Assembly (NCBI GenBank): GCA_016784025.1
Contig: JADHVL010000012.1
Coordinates: 1 to 64,000, forward strand
Direction: 5' to 3'
Length of the DNA: 64,000 nt
Origin: Fidelibacterota bacterium
GTDB taxonomy: Bacteria; Fidelibacterota; UBA8477; JABMPR01
Shown here: positions 35,683 to 45,016 of the stretch, in pieces
Position numbering within the stretch: the stretch's first letter is position 1
Layout of the letters: each line of letters begins with the position of its first letter
Position numbers and translations under genes: made by a program
Notes under the pieces: generated by a model
What the model was told of the DNA's origin: nothing
The model's database searches: none
The model's input: only the letters and a program-made list of their open reading frames with translations

Positions 35683-36483
35683 TTACCAATCTTTCTCATT
35701 GTCTTTACCTGAGGTCTTTAGCCTGATCTGTTCGCGCATATTTTCAGTTTCACGATCCTTCAGGGCATCCAGCAATTGCTGGGCATTCATTAACTCTTCC
35801 TGATCCACAGGTTCCTCGCCATCTGAGGGATTCTCTTGCTGCTGTTCCTGCTCATCCTGGTCTTCCTGATCCGGCTCATCCTGAGATTGCTGTTCATCTT
35901 CCTTATCGCTCTCAGACTCGTCTTGATTCTGTTCTTCTTCCTCTAGTTCTTCGTTCTGGTCTTGAGATTCAGAGTCTTGTTGCTCTTCCTCCTCCTGTTT
36001 ATCCTGTTTGTCCTGCTTTTCCTGGTCGTCCTCTCTATCCTCAGAATTTTGGTCTTGAGGAGGTGGTGGAGGCATATGGTTTAGCAGTTCCAGGTTGGCT
36101 TTTGCATCTTGATCATCAGGGCGAATTCGAAGCGTTTGTTTATAAAAGTCTCGAGCCTTCTCCACATCCTGTTTATTCAAATAGGCATTTCCCAGGTTGT
36201 AATATACATCAGCCAGAGCATTTTTATCCTTCAGACTCAAAGCCTGCTCATAAGAGCCAATAGCTTCATCCAGATTACCTAATCTATAATTGGCATTCCC
36301 CTGATTATAATGAATATCTTTTAAATCTGGATTCTCTTCCAGCAGTTTATTCCATGCTTCAACTGCCTCCTCATACTTCTGTTCATCGAAGGCTTTTTTT
36401 GCATTGGATTGACCAAATACATTGAACAGTGGGAATAAAATCAACATCACATAAATAATAAGGTTTCTGGTAAGGCTAATCAC
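35683..36483 (-). CDS. batC: BatC-like TPR protein with long acidic tail
   Basis: 266 residues from a GTG that overlaps batB by 8 bp. Signal peptide or anchor, then three to four TPRs (EAVEAWNKLLEENPDLKDIH, YNQGNANYRLGNLDEAIGSY, ADVYYNLGNAYLNKQDVEKA). A low-complexity run of Gln/Glu/Asp/Ser follows (about 140-220), then a short C-terminal helix. The acidic run is far richer than the rest of the operon and probably disordered; it may bind cations or basic partners. Role inferred from the operon. Confidence 0.85.
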   Translation of the reverse strand: MISLTRNLIIYVMLILFPLFNVFGQSNAKKAFDEQKYEEAVEAWNKLLEENPDLKDIHYNQGNANYRLGNLDEAIGSYEQALSLKDKNALADVYYNLGNAYLNKQDVEKARDFYKQTLRIRPDDQDAKANLELLNHMPPPPPQDQNSEDREDDQEKQDKQDKQEEEEQQDSESQDQNEELEEEEQNQDESESDKEDEQQSQDEPDQEDQDEQEQQQENPSDGEEPVDQEELMNAQQLLDALKDRETENMREQIRLKTSGKDNEKDW

Positions 36484-37522
36484 TGACGTAATTTCCTTCC
36501 CAGTTTCTTTCTGTGCTATGTAAATCCGTTATCAATAAATCAAGTACCAGAAAAAGGAGGGCAAGCCAGGTGAACCAATGGAATTGCTCCTTAAAATTGG
36601 TGAATTCATGGCGACTGAATTCCTTCTGCTCCATTCCCAGGATATCATTGTAAATTTCTTCCAGACCAGCTGTAGCCGTGTTGAGATGTACAAATCTTCC
36701 ACCGGTTTCCACACTTATGGTTTGGAGCGTTTCTGTATAGAGTCGAGTTGTTACGACTTCACCCCCTCTGGTTTTACGATAGCTTTTTATAGTTCCTCTA
36801 TCATCGTAGATAGGGATGGGCGTACCAGAGAAAGACCCAATTCCAGCTGTATGAATAATGACATTTTCTTTGCGGGCTCTTTCGAGAACCTCTTCAAGAT
36901 TGCCTTCGTGATCTTCACCGTCTGAAATCACAATCATGGCCCGATGTTGTTGATCGTCTGGATCAAAGGCACTGAGCCCAATTTCCAGAGCATTCTCAAA
37001 GGAGGTACCCTGAACACCAATTAAGGACTCATCTGATATATCTAAGAACATGTCAAATGCTGAATAGTCCAAAGTCAGGGGCGTTTGGAGATGAGCTTGT
37101 CCTGCAAACACCACCAGTCCAACCCTATCTCCCCGTAATTCTTTGATCAATTTCCTTAATTCAAAGCGAGCCTTCTCAAGGCGATCAGGTTTAATATCCT
37201 GAGCGCGCATTGAATTGGATACATCCAGAAGCACAACGATGTCAACCCCTTCACGATGAATCTCTGTTAACTCATCTGAGAACTTGGGTCCCCACGCAGC
37301 AAACAGGAGTACCAGGATGGCAAGCAGGCGCAGAATATCTTTGGCTAATCTCTTACGCTTGCTCACACTTCTGGAGAGTTGTTCAATCAGTTCAGGATCG
37401 CCAGCTCTCTTCAACAAATTTCTGCGGGAGAAGCGAAACCAGATTCCAATCAATATCATGAGAGGGATTATCGACCAGAGCAGACTCTGTAGCCAGATGG
37501 GATATGTTTCAAATTGAATCAT
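36476..37522 (-). CDS. batB: BatB, VWA-domain membrane protein
   Basis: 348 residues. N-terminal helix, cytosolic-type basic loop, second helix, VWA domain with the MIDAS DVSNS (VVLLDVSNSMRAQDIKPDRL), and a C-terminal helix. Partner of BatA, with the TGATG junction coupling them. Known: bat VWA proteins are thought to bind metal-dependent partners under MoxR ATPase control. Confidence 0.93.
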   Translation of the reverse strand: MIQFETYPIWLQSLLWSIIPLMILIGIWFRFSRRNLLKRAGDPELIEQLSRSVSKRKRLAKDILRLLAILVLLFAAWGPKFSDELTEIHREGVDIVVLLDVSNSMRAQDIKPDRLEKARFELRKLIKELRGDRVGLVVFAGQAHLQTPLTLDYSAFDMFLDISDESLIGVQGTSFENALEIGLSAFDPDDQQHRAMIVISDGEDHEGNLEEVLERARKENVIIHTAGIGSFSGTPIPIYDDRGTIKSYRKTRGGEVVTTRLYTETLQTISVETGGRFVHLNTATAGLEEIYNDILGMEQKEFSRHEFTNFKEQFHWFTWLALLFLVLDLLITDLHSTERNWEGNYVSD

Positions 37523-38514
37523 CAGGGGAATCTCCTGAAAACCAGTCGTTCTAAGACGAACTCAATCATCAACAGGAAAAGTGCCACAAGAAGTGGATAA
37601 TAAAAGAGTTCAGCGTGCTGTACATATTCCCTCACACTATACTCAGTAGTCTCCATCTCGGATATTTCCTGGTAAATGGCGGCCAAACTTTTTTCATCGG
37701 TGGCTCTAAAATAGTGTCCACCTGTGATATCAGCAATTTTCGTCAGGGTTTCTTCATCAATATCTACCTGAACTTGAACTTTTCTTACTCCAATAACTGT
37801 TTGTACTGGCATGGCAGCGGTGCCCCGGGTACCAGCGCCAATGGTATAGATTCGAATCCCAAACTCTTTGGCCAGGTCAGACGTGGTTATAGGATCCAAT
37901 TCACCTGCATTATTGCGACCATCTGAGAGCAACACAATGACTTTGCTCTTCGCGTCCGAGTCACGCAATCGATTGATGGCCCCAGCCACAGCCATCCCGA
38001 TGGCAGTACCATCAAATTTTTCATTTACGATTTCCAGACCTGCTATAAATTCATTGAGCCGGTTCAAATCAGTAGTCAGGGGACATTGCATAAAGCTTTC
38101 CCGAGCAAAAACATTGAGTCCTATGCGATCATTTTTTCGTTGGGAAACAAATTCCTGTGCAACCTTTTTAACGGCTTCCAGCCGGTTGGGTTTGAAATCC
38201 ATGGCGCGCATGGAACCAGAGATATCTATGACCATCATAATATCAATACCCTCCGCATTTACCTCTTGCAAGGCATTGCGCTCTTGAGGACGCATCAGGG
38301 CAATAAAAATGGCCGAAATAGCCAGAATTCGTATGGAGTAGAGAATATGTTTTCTCCACATACCTGAGGTTTTGGAAATCCCTTCAAACATAAGCAGGGA
38401 TGAAAATCTTAGCGTTCCGAATCGCTTCCGAGAGTAGAATACATAGATGATGAGCAAGGCGGGTATGCTCAAAAACAACCAGGCTAATCCGGGGTATTGA
38501 AAGGCGAGTATCAC
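37522..38514 (-). CDS. batA: BatA, VWA-domain membrane protein
   Basis: 330 residues from a GTG. Two N-terminal helices, VWA domain with full MIDAS DISGS (MMVIDISGSMRAMDFKPNRL), GTAIGMAVAGAINRL and a closing VLLSDGRN, then a C-terminal helix. First gene of batABCDE. In many genomes moxR and a DUF58 gene lie just upstream; here the upstream neighbour after 233 bp is tatA, so those partners are elsewhere. Confidence 0.93.
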   Translation of the reverse strand: MILAFQYPGLAWLFLSIPALLIIYVFYSRKRFGTLRFSSLLMFEGISKTSGMWRKHILYSIRILAISAIFIALMRPQERNALQEVNAEGIDIMMVIDISGSMRAMDFKPNRLEAVKKVAQEFVSQRKNDRIGLNVFARESFMQCPLTTDLNRLNEFIAGLEIVNEKFDGTAIGMAVAGAINRLRDSDAKSKVIVLLSDGRNNAGELDPITTSDLAKEFGIRIYTIGAGTRGTAAMPVQTVIGVRKVQVQVDIDEETLTKIADITGGHYFRATDEKSLAAIYQEISEMETTEYSVREYVQHAELFYYPLLVALFLLMIEFVLERLVFRRFP

Positions 38515-38747
38515 TATATTTTAAACCATCTTTTTTTTCATATTTACCAGCAGTCTATCTAAAACACCCTTTATAGTCTTTGACCTATTATTTGTTTCGC
38601 AGGGCAGGGATTTTTTTTCGAGAATATCCTATGCAGATGGAATGAATATTAAATCCATGTATTGAGCTTTTCAAAGCCCGGCAAATAGAAATTTTATAAT
38701 ATTCGGATAGGTAGAATTGAGGCAACTTCTACAATTTCAGAATGAGG

Positions 38748-38975
38748 TTAGTCTTCTTTTTTTTCAGTCTTTTCTTCGGCTTTTTCTTCAGCTTTGGGTT
38801 CAGCGGGCGTATTACCAGCTTTTTCAATCTCATCAGTAATACCACTCAAGGCACCCTTGAATTCTCGGATACCTTTACCAAGACCCTTGGCCATTTCAGG
38901 TAAGCGCTTTGCTCCGAAAAATATCAATATAAATAAGATAATTATTAGCCATTCCCAGCCACCAGGTAAACTCAT
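38748..38975 (-). CDS. tatA: Twin-arginine translocase subunit TatA/E
   Basis: 75 residues: one membrane helix (about 8-21), a hinge FGAKRLPEMAKGLGKGIREF, an amphipathic helix, and a Lys/Glu-rich tail. It forms the Tat pore ring. No tatC in the window; a Tat substrate (the GH114-like protein at 9505) is present. Confidence 0.95.
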   Translation of the reverse strand: MSLPGGWEWLIIILFILIFFGAKRLPEMAKGLGKGIREFKGALSGITDEIEKAGNTPAEPKAEEKAEEKTEKKED

Positions 38976-39024
38976 GGATTACTCCTTAATAAATATTTCA
39001 AATATGCTTTTATTCACCACTTTA

Positions 39025-39309
39025 CTAGACACGATAATAACGCAAAAGATAATAGGCTACACCCATTCCAACGACACCCATAAAATTTACTTTTAGAGTA
39101 AATCCAAAGGTAAGCGAGAAAATTCTAAGATCGAGAACAAAGGGTTCGGCTAATCCATATTTTGCTGTATCGAAGGATAGTACAAAGAAATTTCGGACCA
39201 CACTTTCAGGGAGTAAAGCTGCTGCAACATCCCCTAATACGGAGCCAATGATGGCACCGCTAAAGATCATGAGAACAATTATTTTAATATTTCGGCGTCT
39301 TGGATCCAT
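39025..39309 (-). CDS. DUF4321 membrane protein
   Basis: 94 residues: two hydrophobic helices with SGAIIGSVLGDVAAALLPES and LRIFSLTFGFTLKVNFMGVV, typical of DUF4321 family members, which sit near division and envelope genes in diverse bacteria. Function unknown. Start shares a base with the pssA stop, so coupled to it. Confidence 0.75.
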   Translation of the reverse strand: MDPRRRNIKIIVLMIFSGAIIGSVLGDVAAALLPESVVRNFFVLSFDTAKYGLAEPFVLDLRIFSLTFGFTLKVNFMGVVGMGVAYYLLRYYRV

Positions 39310-40094
39310 TACTCAATCCCAACCTCATCATCACGCTGGGTTCTGGTCCATTTCAATAAGCTTGAAAGAATCATTAGAACCGCCAGAGGAAACATTAGGA
39401 AGCCCTTGCTGACAAATACCAGAATAACCATAGCTATACTTGATATGAGTACCCATTTCTCCTTTGCTGTCCCCTTCAAACTCATGGGAGGTGATTTTGC
39501 GAATGGAATCTTTGATAGCATGAGGCTTGAAATGATCATTACTAGGGGTAAGACAAATCGAGCATCACCACCGGGTTGACGAGGTGTCCATCCCAAAAAT
39601 GGATATTCATGTATCTGACTCATAAAAAGCCAGATACCAACGACTGTGAGCGCCATCAGGGGTGTAGGGACACCAAAGAATTGACCCTTTTGATCACCCT
39701 CAGCTTCCAGATTAAATTTCGCCAATCTGATTGATCCCAACATGAGAGGCATAAATGCATAGAATCCACCTACCAGTTGCCCGAGGGGTTCAGCCCAGAC
39801 CATATAAACAAATACTGAGGGCGCCAGGCAGAAGGTGATGATATCTGCCAGAGAATCAAACTGGATTCCAAAATCAGATGTACTATCCAGGGCACGGGCG
39901 ATTTTTCCATCAAATCCATCAAAGATGGCGCCAAAAATAATGAACCAGGCGGCCCAAAAATAATCACCATTGGCAGAGGAGATAATGGACATAAAACCTA
40001 GAAACATATTAAAGATTGTAAACGAGTTTGGGATAAACCTTCGACGTGGATTTTCTTTTAGGGGTCTTCTTTTACGAGCCGGATCTCGAACCAT
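39309..40094 (-). CDS. pssA: CDP-diacylglycerol--serine O-phosphatidyltransferase
   Basis: 261 residues, about seven membrane helices. CDP-alcohol phosphotransferase motif DGFDGKIARALDSTSDFG...D...D (D-G-x2-A-R-x8-G-x3-D-x3-D). Makes phosphatidylserine, decarboxylated to PE by the Psd encoded 3 bp upstream. C-terminal helices are typical for the type II enzyme. Confidence 0.93.
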   Translation of the reverse strand: MVRDPARKRRPLKENPRRRFIPNSFTIFNMFLGFMSIISSANGDYFWAAWFIIFGAIFDGFDGKIARALDSTSDFGIQFDSLADIITFCLAPSVFVYMVWAEPLGQLVGGFYAFMPLMLGSIRLAKFNLEAEGDQKGQFFGVPTPLMALTVVGIWLFMSQIHEYPFLGWTPRQPGGDARFVLPLVMIISSLMLSKIPFAKSPPMSLKGTAKEKWVLISSIAMVILVFVSKGFLMFPLAVLMILSSLLKWTRTQRDDEVGIE

Positions 40095-40096
40095 AA

Positions 40097-40735
40097 TTAA
40101 TCCATTTTGGCCAGGACGGTAATACCACCGCGCACGGGCTCTTTCATTTCTACCAGAATATTGGCAGCTCTGGGGATAACAATATCCATCCGACTTCCAA
40201 ATTTGATAAGACCATATCGGTCTCCCTGGGTTACCTCGTCAGCTTCCCTGAGGTAATTAATAATTCGACGAGCCACTGCACCAGCGATCTGGGCAAATTT
40301 AACTTTCATTAAATCGTTTTCCATACCCACCACACTTTGCTCATTCACCTCTGAGGCATCTTCAGCAAAGGCTGCCTTGAAGGCACCATACTTATAGTTG
40401 ACAAAGCCAATTTTCCCAGAAATAGGTACTCGATTGATGTGAACATTTAAGGGAGATAAAAACATGGTGATGAGAGTAGCCTTACCCACATAATCATCCT
40501 CAACATCCTTGATATCCACAATGACTCCATCGCCAGGACTCAAAATATGTTTGGGGTTGATGACAATATCACGTTCTGGATCTCTAAAAAAATACAAAGT
40601 AAATAGTAAGAGGCCGCCGCTCATCATGGATGGGATTTTCCAGTAAAGAGAACCCCCATTGAAAAATGTTATTGCTGTCAGGATCAGTGTAAGCCCCAAC
40701 ACAATTGCGATATTTACATATCCTTCACGAGCCAT
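40097..40735 (-). CDS. psd: Phosphatidylserine decarboxylase proenzyme
   Basis: 212 residues, of the short archaeal-type class. Two N-terminal helices, then LSPGDGVIVDIKDVEDD, TMFLSPLNVHINRVPISGKI and the self-cleavage site KFGSRMDIVIP (GS-type pyruvoyl precursor). Ends with a beta domain GGITVLAKMD. Makes PE with PssA. Confidence 0.93.
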   Translation of the reverse strand: MAREGYVNIAIVLGLTLILTAITFFNGGSLYWKIPSMMSGGLLLFTLYFFRDPERDIVINPKHILSPGDGVIVDIKDVEDDYVGKATLITMFLSPLNVHINRVPISGKIGFVNYKYGAFKAAFAEDASEVNEQSVVGMENDLMKVKFAQIAGAVARRIINYLREADEVTQGDRYGLIKFGSRMDIVIPRAANILVEMKEPVRGGITVLAKMD

Positions 40736-40794
40736 AATTATTTGAATAATTCCTCTCTCTTAAACCGCGCAAAGATAAGCGGGGGTGTCCAGAA

Positions 40795-40821
40795 TAAAAC
40801 ACGCTTTTCCATGGGAAAAGC
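40795..40821 (-). terminator. Terminator after degP
   Basis: Minus strand GCTTTTCC-CAT-GGAAAAGC, perfect 8-bp stem and 3-nt loop (40803-40821), then GTGTTTTATT. It lies 79 bp after the degP stop and 60 bp before psd. Confidence 0.7.
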
Positions 40822-40899
40822 CAAGAATTACAAGGAAATTATCGATGTTGCTTACTTGCAAAATATTATCTATGGACGATGGAAAATCTGAATTGTTTA

Positions 40900-42123
40900 T
40901 CACTCAGAGGGTACAACCGTTTCACCGAGGATGATGGGCAATGCCATACTCTCTGCTTGACGTAAAATGTTTAGAGTAAGCTGATCGCCATTCTTCAGAT
41001 CCTGAAGGTTAAAATAGGTGAAAATATCATCATCAGTCTGGATCTGCTGACCATCCAGACCCACAATGAGATCACCAACTTCCACACCTCCTCTATGTGC
41101 AGGTGAACCATCTTTCACTCCCACAACAACAACACCTACATTTGATCCCAGGTTTAATAGTTGAGCAGTTCGGGGGTTGTTGGGGCGATAGCTGATCCCC
41201 GTAGAATAATTTCTATCAACAAATCCCTTCGCTCTCAATTCATCTATAATCTCTATGGCTCTGTTGATGGGTAAGGCAAATCCAATCCCAATGGAACCAC
41301 TATGATTCCCACCTGAAAAGATAAAGGTATTGATTCCCACGACCTGCCCATCAGCATTGACCAGCGGTCCCCCACTATTTCCTGAATTGATTGAAGCATC
41401 AGTTTGAATCATGTCCTGATAAATGCGACCGGATTGCTGGAATCCGAAGTCCATATGAAGACTGCTGATAATCCCTGCTGTCGCGATGGGCATTTTGCTC
41501 TCACTAAAGAGGCCAAATGGGTTTCCCAGGGCGATGACCCACTCACCCAGAATAATCTGATCGGAGTTGCCTAATTCTGCAGCTGGATACTTTCCAGGAT
41601 CAATAATTTTAATAATTGCCAGATCTGTTTTTTCATCTATCCCCACGACCCCGGCCTTGTGCTGACTTCCATTTGCCAGGGTAACCATAATTTCCACAGC
41701 ATTTTCCACAACGTGGGCATTTGTTATGATATATCCCTCCACATCATAAATAAATCCTGAACCGATTACCGCTTCTTTTTCCTGGAACCATCGTGGTGTC
41801 CCGGGCATGATGAAGCGCCAGAAGGGATCGGACATGAGTGGAGATTGAGTGTATCTAATCTGGGTTGTAGAGATACCAACAACTGTTGGTGAAACGTCTG
41901 CTATGCCCTGTGTAATGGCAGTTTCCCGTGATTCGTACAGAGATATCTTCTCGGGAATCTCAGCAGGGGAAATACTGGACGGCACCGGCTTGTCATCTAC
42001 AACAATTGCTGTGGTATACTCGCTAACACCAGGTATCTGCCAGTTTCTTAATTCTCTGAGGGAAAGGGTCAGCATTCCCAGGAACAGGGCCAGTGCGAAA
42101 ATAAGTGTGGTAATTTTTTTCAT
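40900..42123 (-). CDS. DegP/HtrA-type serine protease with one PDZ domain
   Basis: 407 residues. Signal or membrane anchor 1-22, S1C protease with H137 (TNAHVV), D167 (EKTDLAI) and S250 (SGNSGGP), and one PDZ domain (about 300-390, NVGVVVVGVKDGSPAHRGGV). With a single PDZ it resembles DegS/HtrA of the envelope stress type rather than two-PDZ DegP. Acts in the periplasm on misfolded or signalling substrates. Confidence 0.9.
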   Translation of the reverse strand: MKKITTLIFALALFLGMLTLSLRELRNWQIPGVSEYTTAIVVDDKPVPSSISPAEIPEKISLYESRETAITQGIADVSPTVVGISTTQIRYTQSPLMSDPFWRFIMPGTPRWFQEKEAVIGSGFIYDVEGYIITNAHVVENAVEIMVTLANGSQHKAGVVGIDEKTDLAIIKIIDPGKYPAAELGNSDQIILGEWVIALGNPFGLFSESKMPIATAGIISSLHMDFGFQQSGRIYQDMIQTDASINSGNSGGPLVNADGQVVGINTFIFSGGNHSGSIGIGFALPINRAIEIIDELRAKGFVDRNYSTGISYRPNNPRTAQLLNLGSNVGVVVVGVKDGSPAHRGGVEVGDLIVGLDGQQIQTDDDIFTYFNLQDLKNGDQLTLNILRQAESMALPIILGETVVPSE

Positions 42124-42176
42124 TGATGTATTATCATTTCAAGTCTTGAATCTAAATAATAAGCTCTAATACTTGA

Positions 42177-42956
42177 TCAGACAAGTGCATCCTTTGCAAC
42201 ATACCATGAGGGTTGAATGTCTTCTGGATAGCTAACCTGCATGAGCGCGAGTCCATTGGCTGGAGCAGTGACGGTGTGTGATTTTCGATTCGGTTTGTTC
42301 AAAAGCGTTGAGAAGTGTTCAATGTCCCACTTCCCCCGGGCAACTTCAATCATACTTCCCACAAGCATACGTACCATATGGTGCAGAAATCGATCACCTG
42401 CTATGGTAAATTTCATAACGCCTGATGGATGTACATCCCAGGAAGCCAGTGCCAGGTTACAGACCATATTTTCTGTCTCAGTCCCAGCGTAGCAAAAACT
42501 TGAGAAGTCATGCTCACCCAAAATAAGTTCCGATAAGTTGTACAGTTTGGAAATATCCAGAGCGTGTCGGATATACCATTGTGTATTACGTTCCAGCACA
42601 TTGGGGGCAGTGGTAATTTGATATAGATATTGGCGTTGTACTGCAGCAAAGCGGCTGTGGAAATCATCACTAACTTTTGATGATGCCATGAGTCTGATGT
42701 CATGAGGAAGTTGGCGATTAAGTGCTTTCCAAAGATTTTTAATTGGAATAGAACACGCTTCAACTTCAAAGTGGGCAACCTGACCTAGAGCATGTACACC
42801 ACTATCTGTTCTTCCCGACCCAATCAGGCCAATTTCCTCATCGAATACCTTGCATAAGGCTCTCTCTATATGACCCTGTATCGTTTCAGGATCTTTTTGA
42901 ATCTGCCACCCGTGGTAAGCCGACCCATCATATTGAATGAGCAGAGCTATCTTCAT
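42177..42956 (-). CDS. truA: tRNA pseudouridine(38-40) synthase
   Basis: 259 residues from the ATG at 42956 (ATGA overlap with the EcfT-like stop). A longer reading adds 39 unrelated residues. Catalytic GSGRTDSGVHALGQVAHF (Asp in the RTD motif), KRxYxY-equivalent QRQYLYQI, FLHHMVRMLVG. Modifies U38-40 of the tRNA anticodon arm. Confidence 0.96.
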   Translation of the reverse strand: MKIALLIQYDGSAYHGWQIQKDPETIQGHIERALCKVFDEEIGLIGSGRTDSGVHALGQVAHFEVEACSIPIKNLWKALNRQLPHDIRLMASSKVSDDFHSRFAAVQRQYLYQITTAPNVLERNTQWYIRHALDISKLYNLSELILGEHDFSSFCYAGTETENMVCNLALASWDVHPSGVMKFTIAGDRFLHHMVRMLVGSMIEVARGKWDIEHFSTLLNKPNRKSHTVTAPANGLALMQVSYPEDIQPSWYVAKDALV

Positions 42957-43798
42957 GCGATAACTTCTCTTTGCCTGGCAATGCTGACCAACCCCATCCA
43001 GATGGTCATGGAAGACCAGACAATGATCATCGTTGCATTCAATGCAAGAAAGAGCAATCCCAGACTCAACCATGCGCAGCTTAATAGAAGCATATATTTT
43101 GATTTATTATATGACCTCACCGTGGGTAGCCCACGTATGGCAAGTAAATCACCCAGCGTCATGGATCGATGAATAGTGTGAGAAATCATCACCTTAAACA
43201 CCCCTTGCCAGTATCTTAATCTTTGGAGATAAGTTTTTCTGGGAGCACCAGAAATAAAATAGAGTTGAAATCTTGAAAACCGCTGCCACTCCTGCCTAAG
43301 TGAAGGAATAAACCTCAACGACAGCACCACTAAAGTCTGCAATTTGCCGATCTGAAAACCCAACCATCTCAATGGCGACAGGAGTATCGTCAACTGGGCT
43401 ATGGTAGCTGGATTACTCAATCGGGATTGAAAACTTGATACAATAACCAGGGGCCAGGCAAATCGTTCTACGGCAAAAAGTAAATACTGCCAGTCTGACC
43501 AATAAAAGCCCTCCTCCATGGATTTTTGAAAAAGCCCTCTCATAAAGGGAGAGAATATGATTTGCAGCAGGGCCAGAAATAAAACCAGACCCAGGATGAA
43601 AGCCAGTGTCTTCAGAGGAGCTGGAGAAGTTGTGAAGAGAACTCCCAGCGTGAGTACCGTGATCCCAATGTGCCATATGGATGATGAAACAATAAAGAGC
43701 GAGATAAATATGAGGGCTGAAACAAAAAAGGTGAACCAGATCAGCCAGGGATCTACATCTGCATTCGAATTTTTTATATAGGAATTATTATCTGCCAA
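42953..43798 (-). CDS. EcfT/CbiQ-like energy-coupling factor transmembrane protein
   Basis: 281 residues, about five to six helices. Family motifs in the cytosolic coupling region: RFIPSLRQEWQRFSRFQLYF and MTLGDLLAIRGLP (the Ala-Arg-Gly coupling helix). Known: EcfT joins an S component to two ATPases in vitamin/metal uptake. No ATPase or S component lies nearby, so partner genes must be elsewhere. It directly precedes truA. Confidence 0.75.
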   Translation of the reverse strand: MADNNSYIKNSNADVDPWLIWFTFFVSALIFISLFIVSSSIWHIGITVLTLGVLFTTSPAPLKTLAFILGLVLFLALLQIIFSPFMRGLFQKSMEEGFYWSDWQYLLFAVERFAWPLVIVSSFQSRLSNPATIAQLTILLSPLRWLGFQIGKLQTLVVLSLRFIPSLRQEWQRFSRFQLYFISGAPRKTYLQRLRYWQGVFKVMISHTIHRSMTLGDLLAIRGLPTVRSYNKSKYMLLLSCAWLSLGLLFLALNATMIIVWSSMTIWMGLVSIARQREVIA

Positions 43799-43811
43799 AT
43801 CAGTCCAGCCA

Positions 43812-44438
43812 TCAAAAGGTCAGAGCAATTCTTAAACCAGCGCTTCCATCCGTCATATCAGTTTGAATGATCATTGTCGTATTCAAACGTTTTAGATAGA
43901 GTGCATCCATAGTGCTGACCAGGTGATTCAGTGCGATAGCGCCAAAGGTGTAGGTCAGGCGTTGTCTCCATAGATAACGTTCGGTTTTTATGTCAAAAAA
44001 TTCATGACGTTTTTCATCTGATTCCCAATTCCAGTCATAGCCATTTTCAGCTGAGTAGACCCGATCCCACTGTCGATTCCGGAGCATCTGCTGATTATAG
44101 GCCTCCATACTTTCATGTTTGGACACGCGATCTAAATAGACATCTGACTTATTTTGGGGATCTGATATATGGCCATATTCACTGGCGAAGTAATACAGAT
44201 CATTTTCATGGTTCGTGGCCGTTGAGCTGGCGATACCAGCAAATATCCACAACGCGGCCTCAATGCCATTAAATAGATAACCTTTGGTATGCGCTCCGTA
44301 ACTGTGCTCTCCCCACCCTGGAATCAGCGTACTTTTCAGGACTGAAGGTTTAGACATCAGACCATCAGAAGATTCCCCAATTATTGGGAAGATTACCAAT
44401 ATGGCTACCAGTACTAGTTTCGTGTTGAGATGTCGCAA
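43812..44438 (-). CDS. Exported envelope protein, DUF5683-like
   Basis: 208 residues. Signal peptide (1-22), then SVLKSTLIPGWGEHSYGAHT and KGYLFNGIEAALWIFAGIAS, the pattern of DUF5683-type proteins. A middle charged segment (YNQQMLRNRQWDRVYSAENG) and a late hydrophobic stretch LTYTFGAIALNHLVSTMDAL follow. Function unknown, probably a small membrane or outer-membrane protein. Adjacent (3 bp) to the next hypothetical gene. Confidence 0.65.
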   Translation of the reverse strand: MRHLNTKLVLVAILVIFPIIGESSDGLMSKPSVLKSTLIPGWGEHSYGAHTKGYLFNGIEAALWIFAGIASSTATNHENDLYYFASEYGHISDPQNKSDVYLDRVSKHESMEAYNQQMLRNRQWDRVYSAENGYDWNWESDEKRHEFFDIKTERYLWRQRLTYTFGAIALNHLVSTMDALYLKRLNTTMIIQTDMTDGSAGLRIALTF

Positions 44439-44441
44439 TTT

Positions 44442-44975
44442 TTAAGTCCTTATAAAAAAGAGTGCTGCACCGAGGGAAAATACACCTAGTGTTGTCAAAA
44501 CAATCAGGATTCCTGTAGGCTCACCACTGGAATAATCACCCCTCACCGTGAAAGGGATATCTTCATCAAGAAGTGATTTTAACTGAGCCTTGGAAAGATT
44601 GTCTGAAATTGTTCCCTTCCAGGCATACTCAGTCTGTTCATACACAAATTGTACATTGAGTTCTAACTGACGAAGGTATCTTGAGTTCCGCACAGAATTT
44701 GCAGGGGTATGATTTATTGATAGGGTAATATCTTTAGTCGTGATGCCAACTTGAACCATCTCCGTCTGACTTCGTGTGTGAAGTAGACATGAATTTAAAA
44801 ATGTCCCCAGAGTGGATTCATCAATGAATGATACATGCAGACTATCCCGGGAGAGCGATGTAGAATCAGCAATCGCCTTATGCAAATCTTTGAGGAGCTC
44901 GGTAGTCAAATCCCGATGACTGGATTGACCGAATCCAATTCCGCATAACAAAGAAAAAATCAAAACATATTTCAA
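44442..44975 (-). CDS. Exported hypothetical protein
   Basis: 177 residues, not recognised. Signal peptide 1-16 (GIGFGQ), a soluble middle with repeated TTKDITLSINHTP and LRQLELNVQFVYEQTEYAWK beta segments, and a C-terminal helix ILIVLTTLGVFSLGAALFFI. It could be tail-anchored in the inner or outer membrane. It sits in a run with the DUF5683-like gene and lnt, suggesting an envelope role. Confidence 0.6.
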   Translation of the reverse strand: MKYVLIFSLLCGIGFGQSSHRDLTTELLKDLHKAIADSTSLSRDSLHVSFIDESTLGTFLNSCLLHTRSQTEMVQVGITTKDITLSINHTPANSVRNSRYLRQLELNVQFVYEQTEYAWKGTISDNLSKAQLKSLLDEDIPFTVRGDYSSGEPTGILIVLTTLGVFSLGAALFFIRT

Positions 44976-45016
44976 GATGGAAATCCCTGAATTGACTGAG
45001 GTAGAGACATAAATAT

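Noticed and set aside
35760-36060. Possible tandem DNA repeat in the acidic region of batC.
   Set aside because: It is low-complexity codon use for Gln/Glu/Asp, with no regular repeat unit.
42957-43073. 39-residue N-terminal extension of truA.
   Set aside because: It lies inside the EcfT-like gene; the ATG at 42956 fits the family start and the ATGA overlap.
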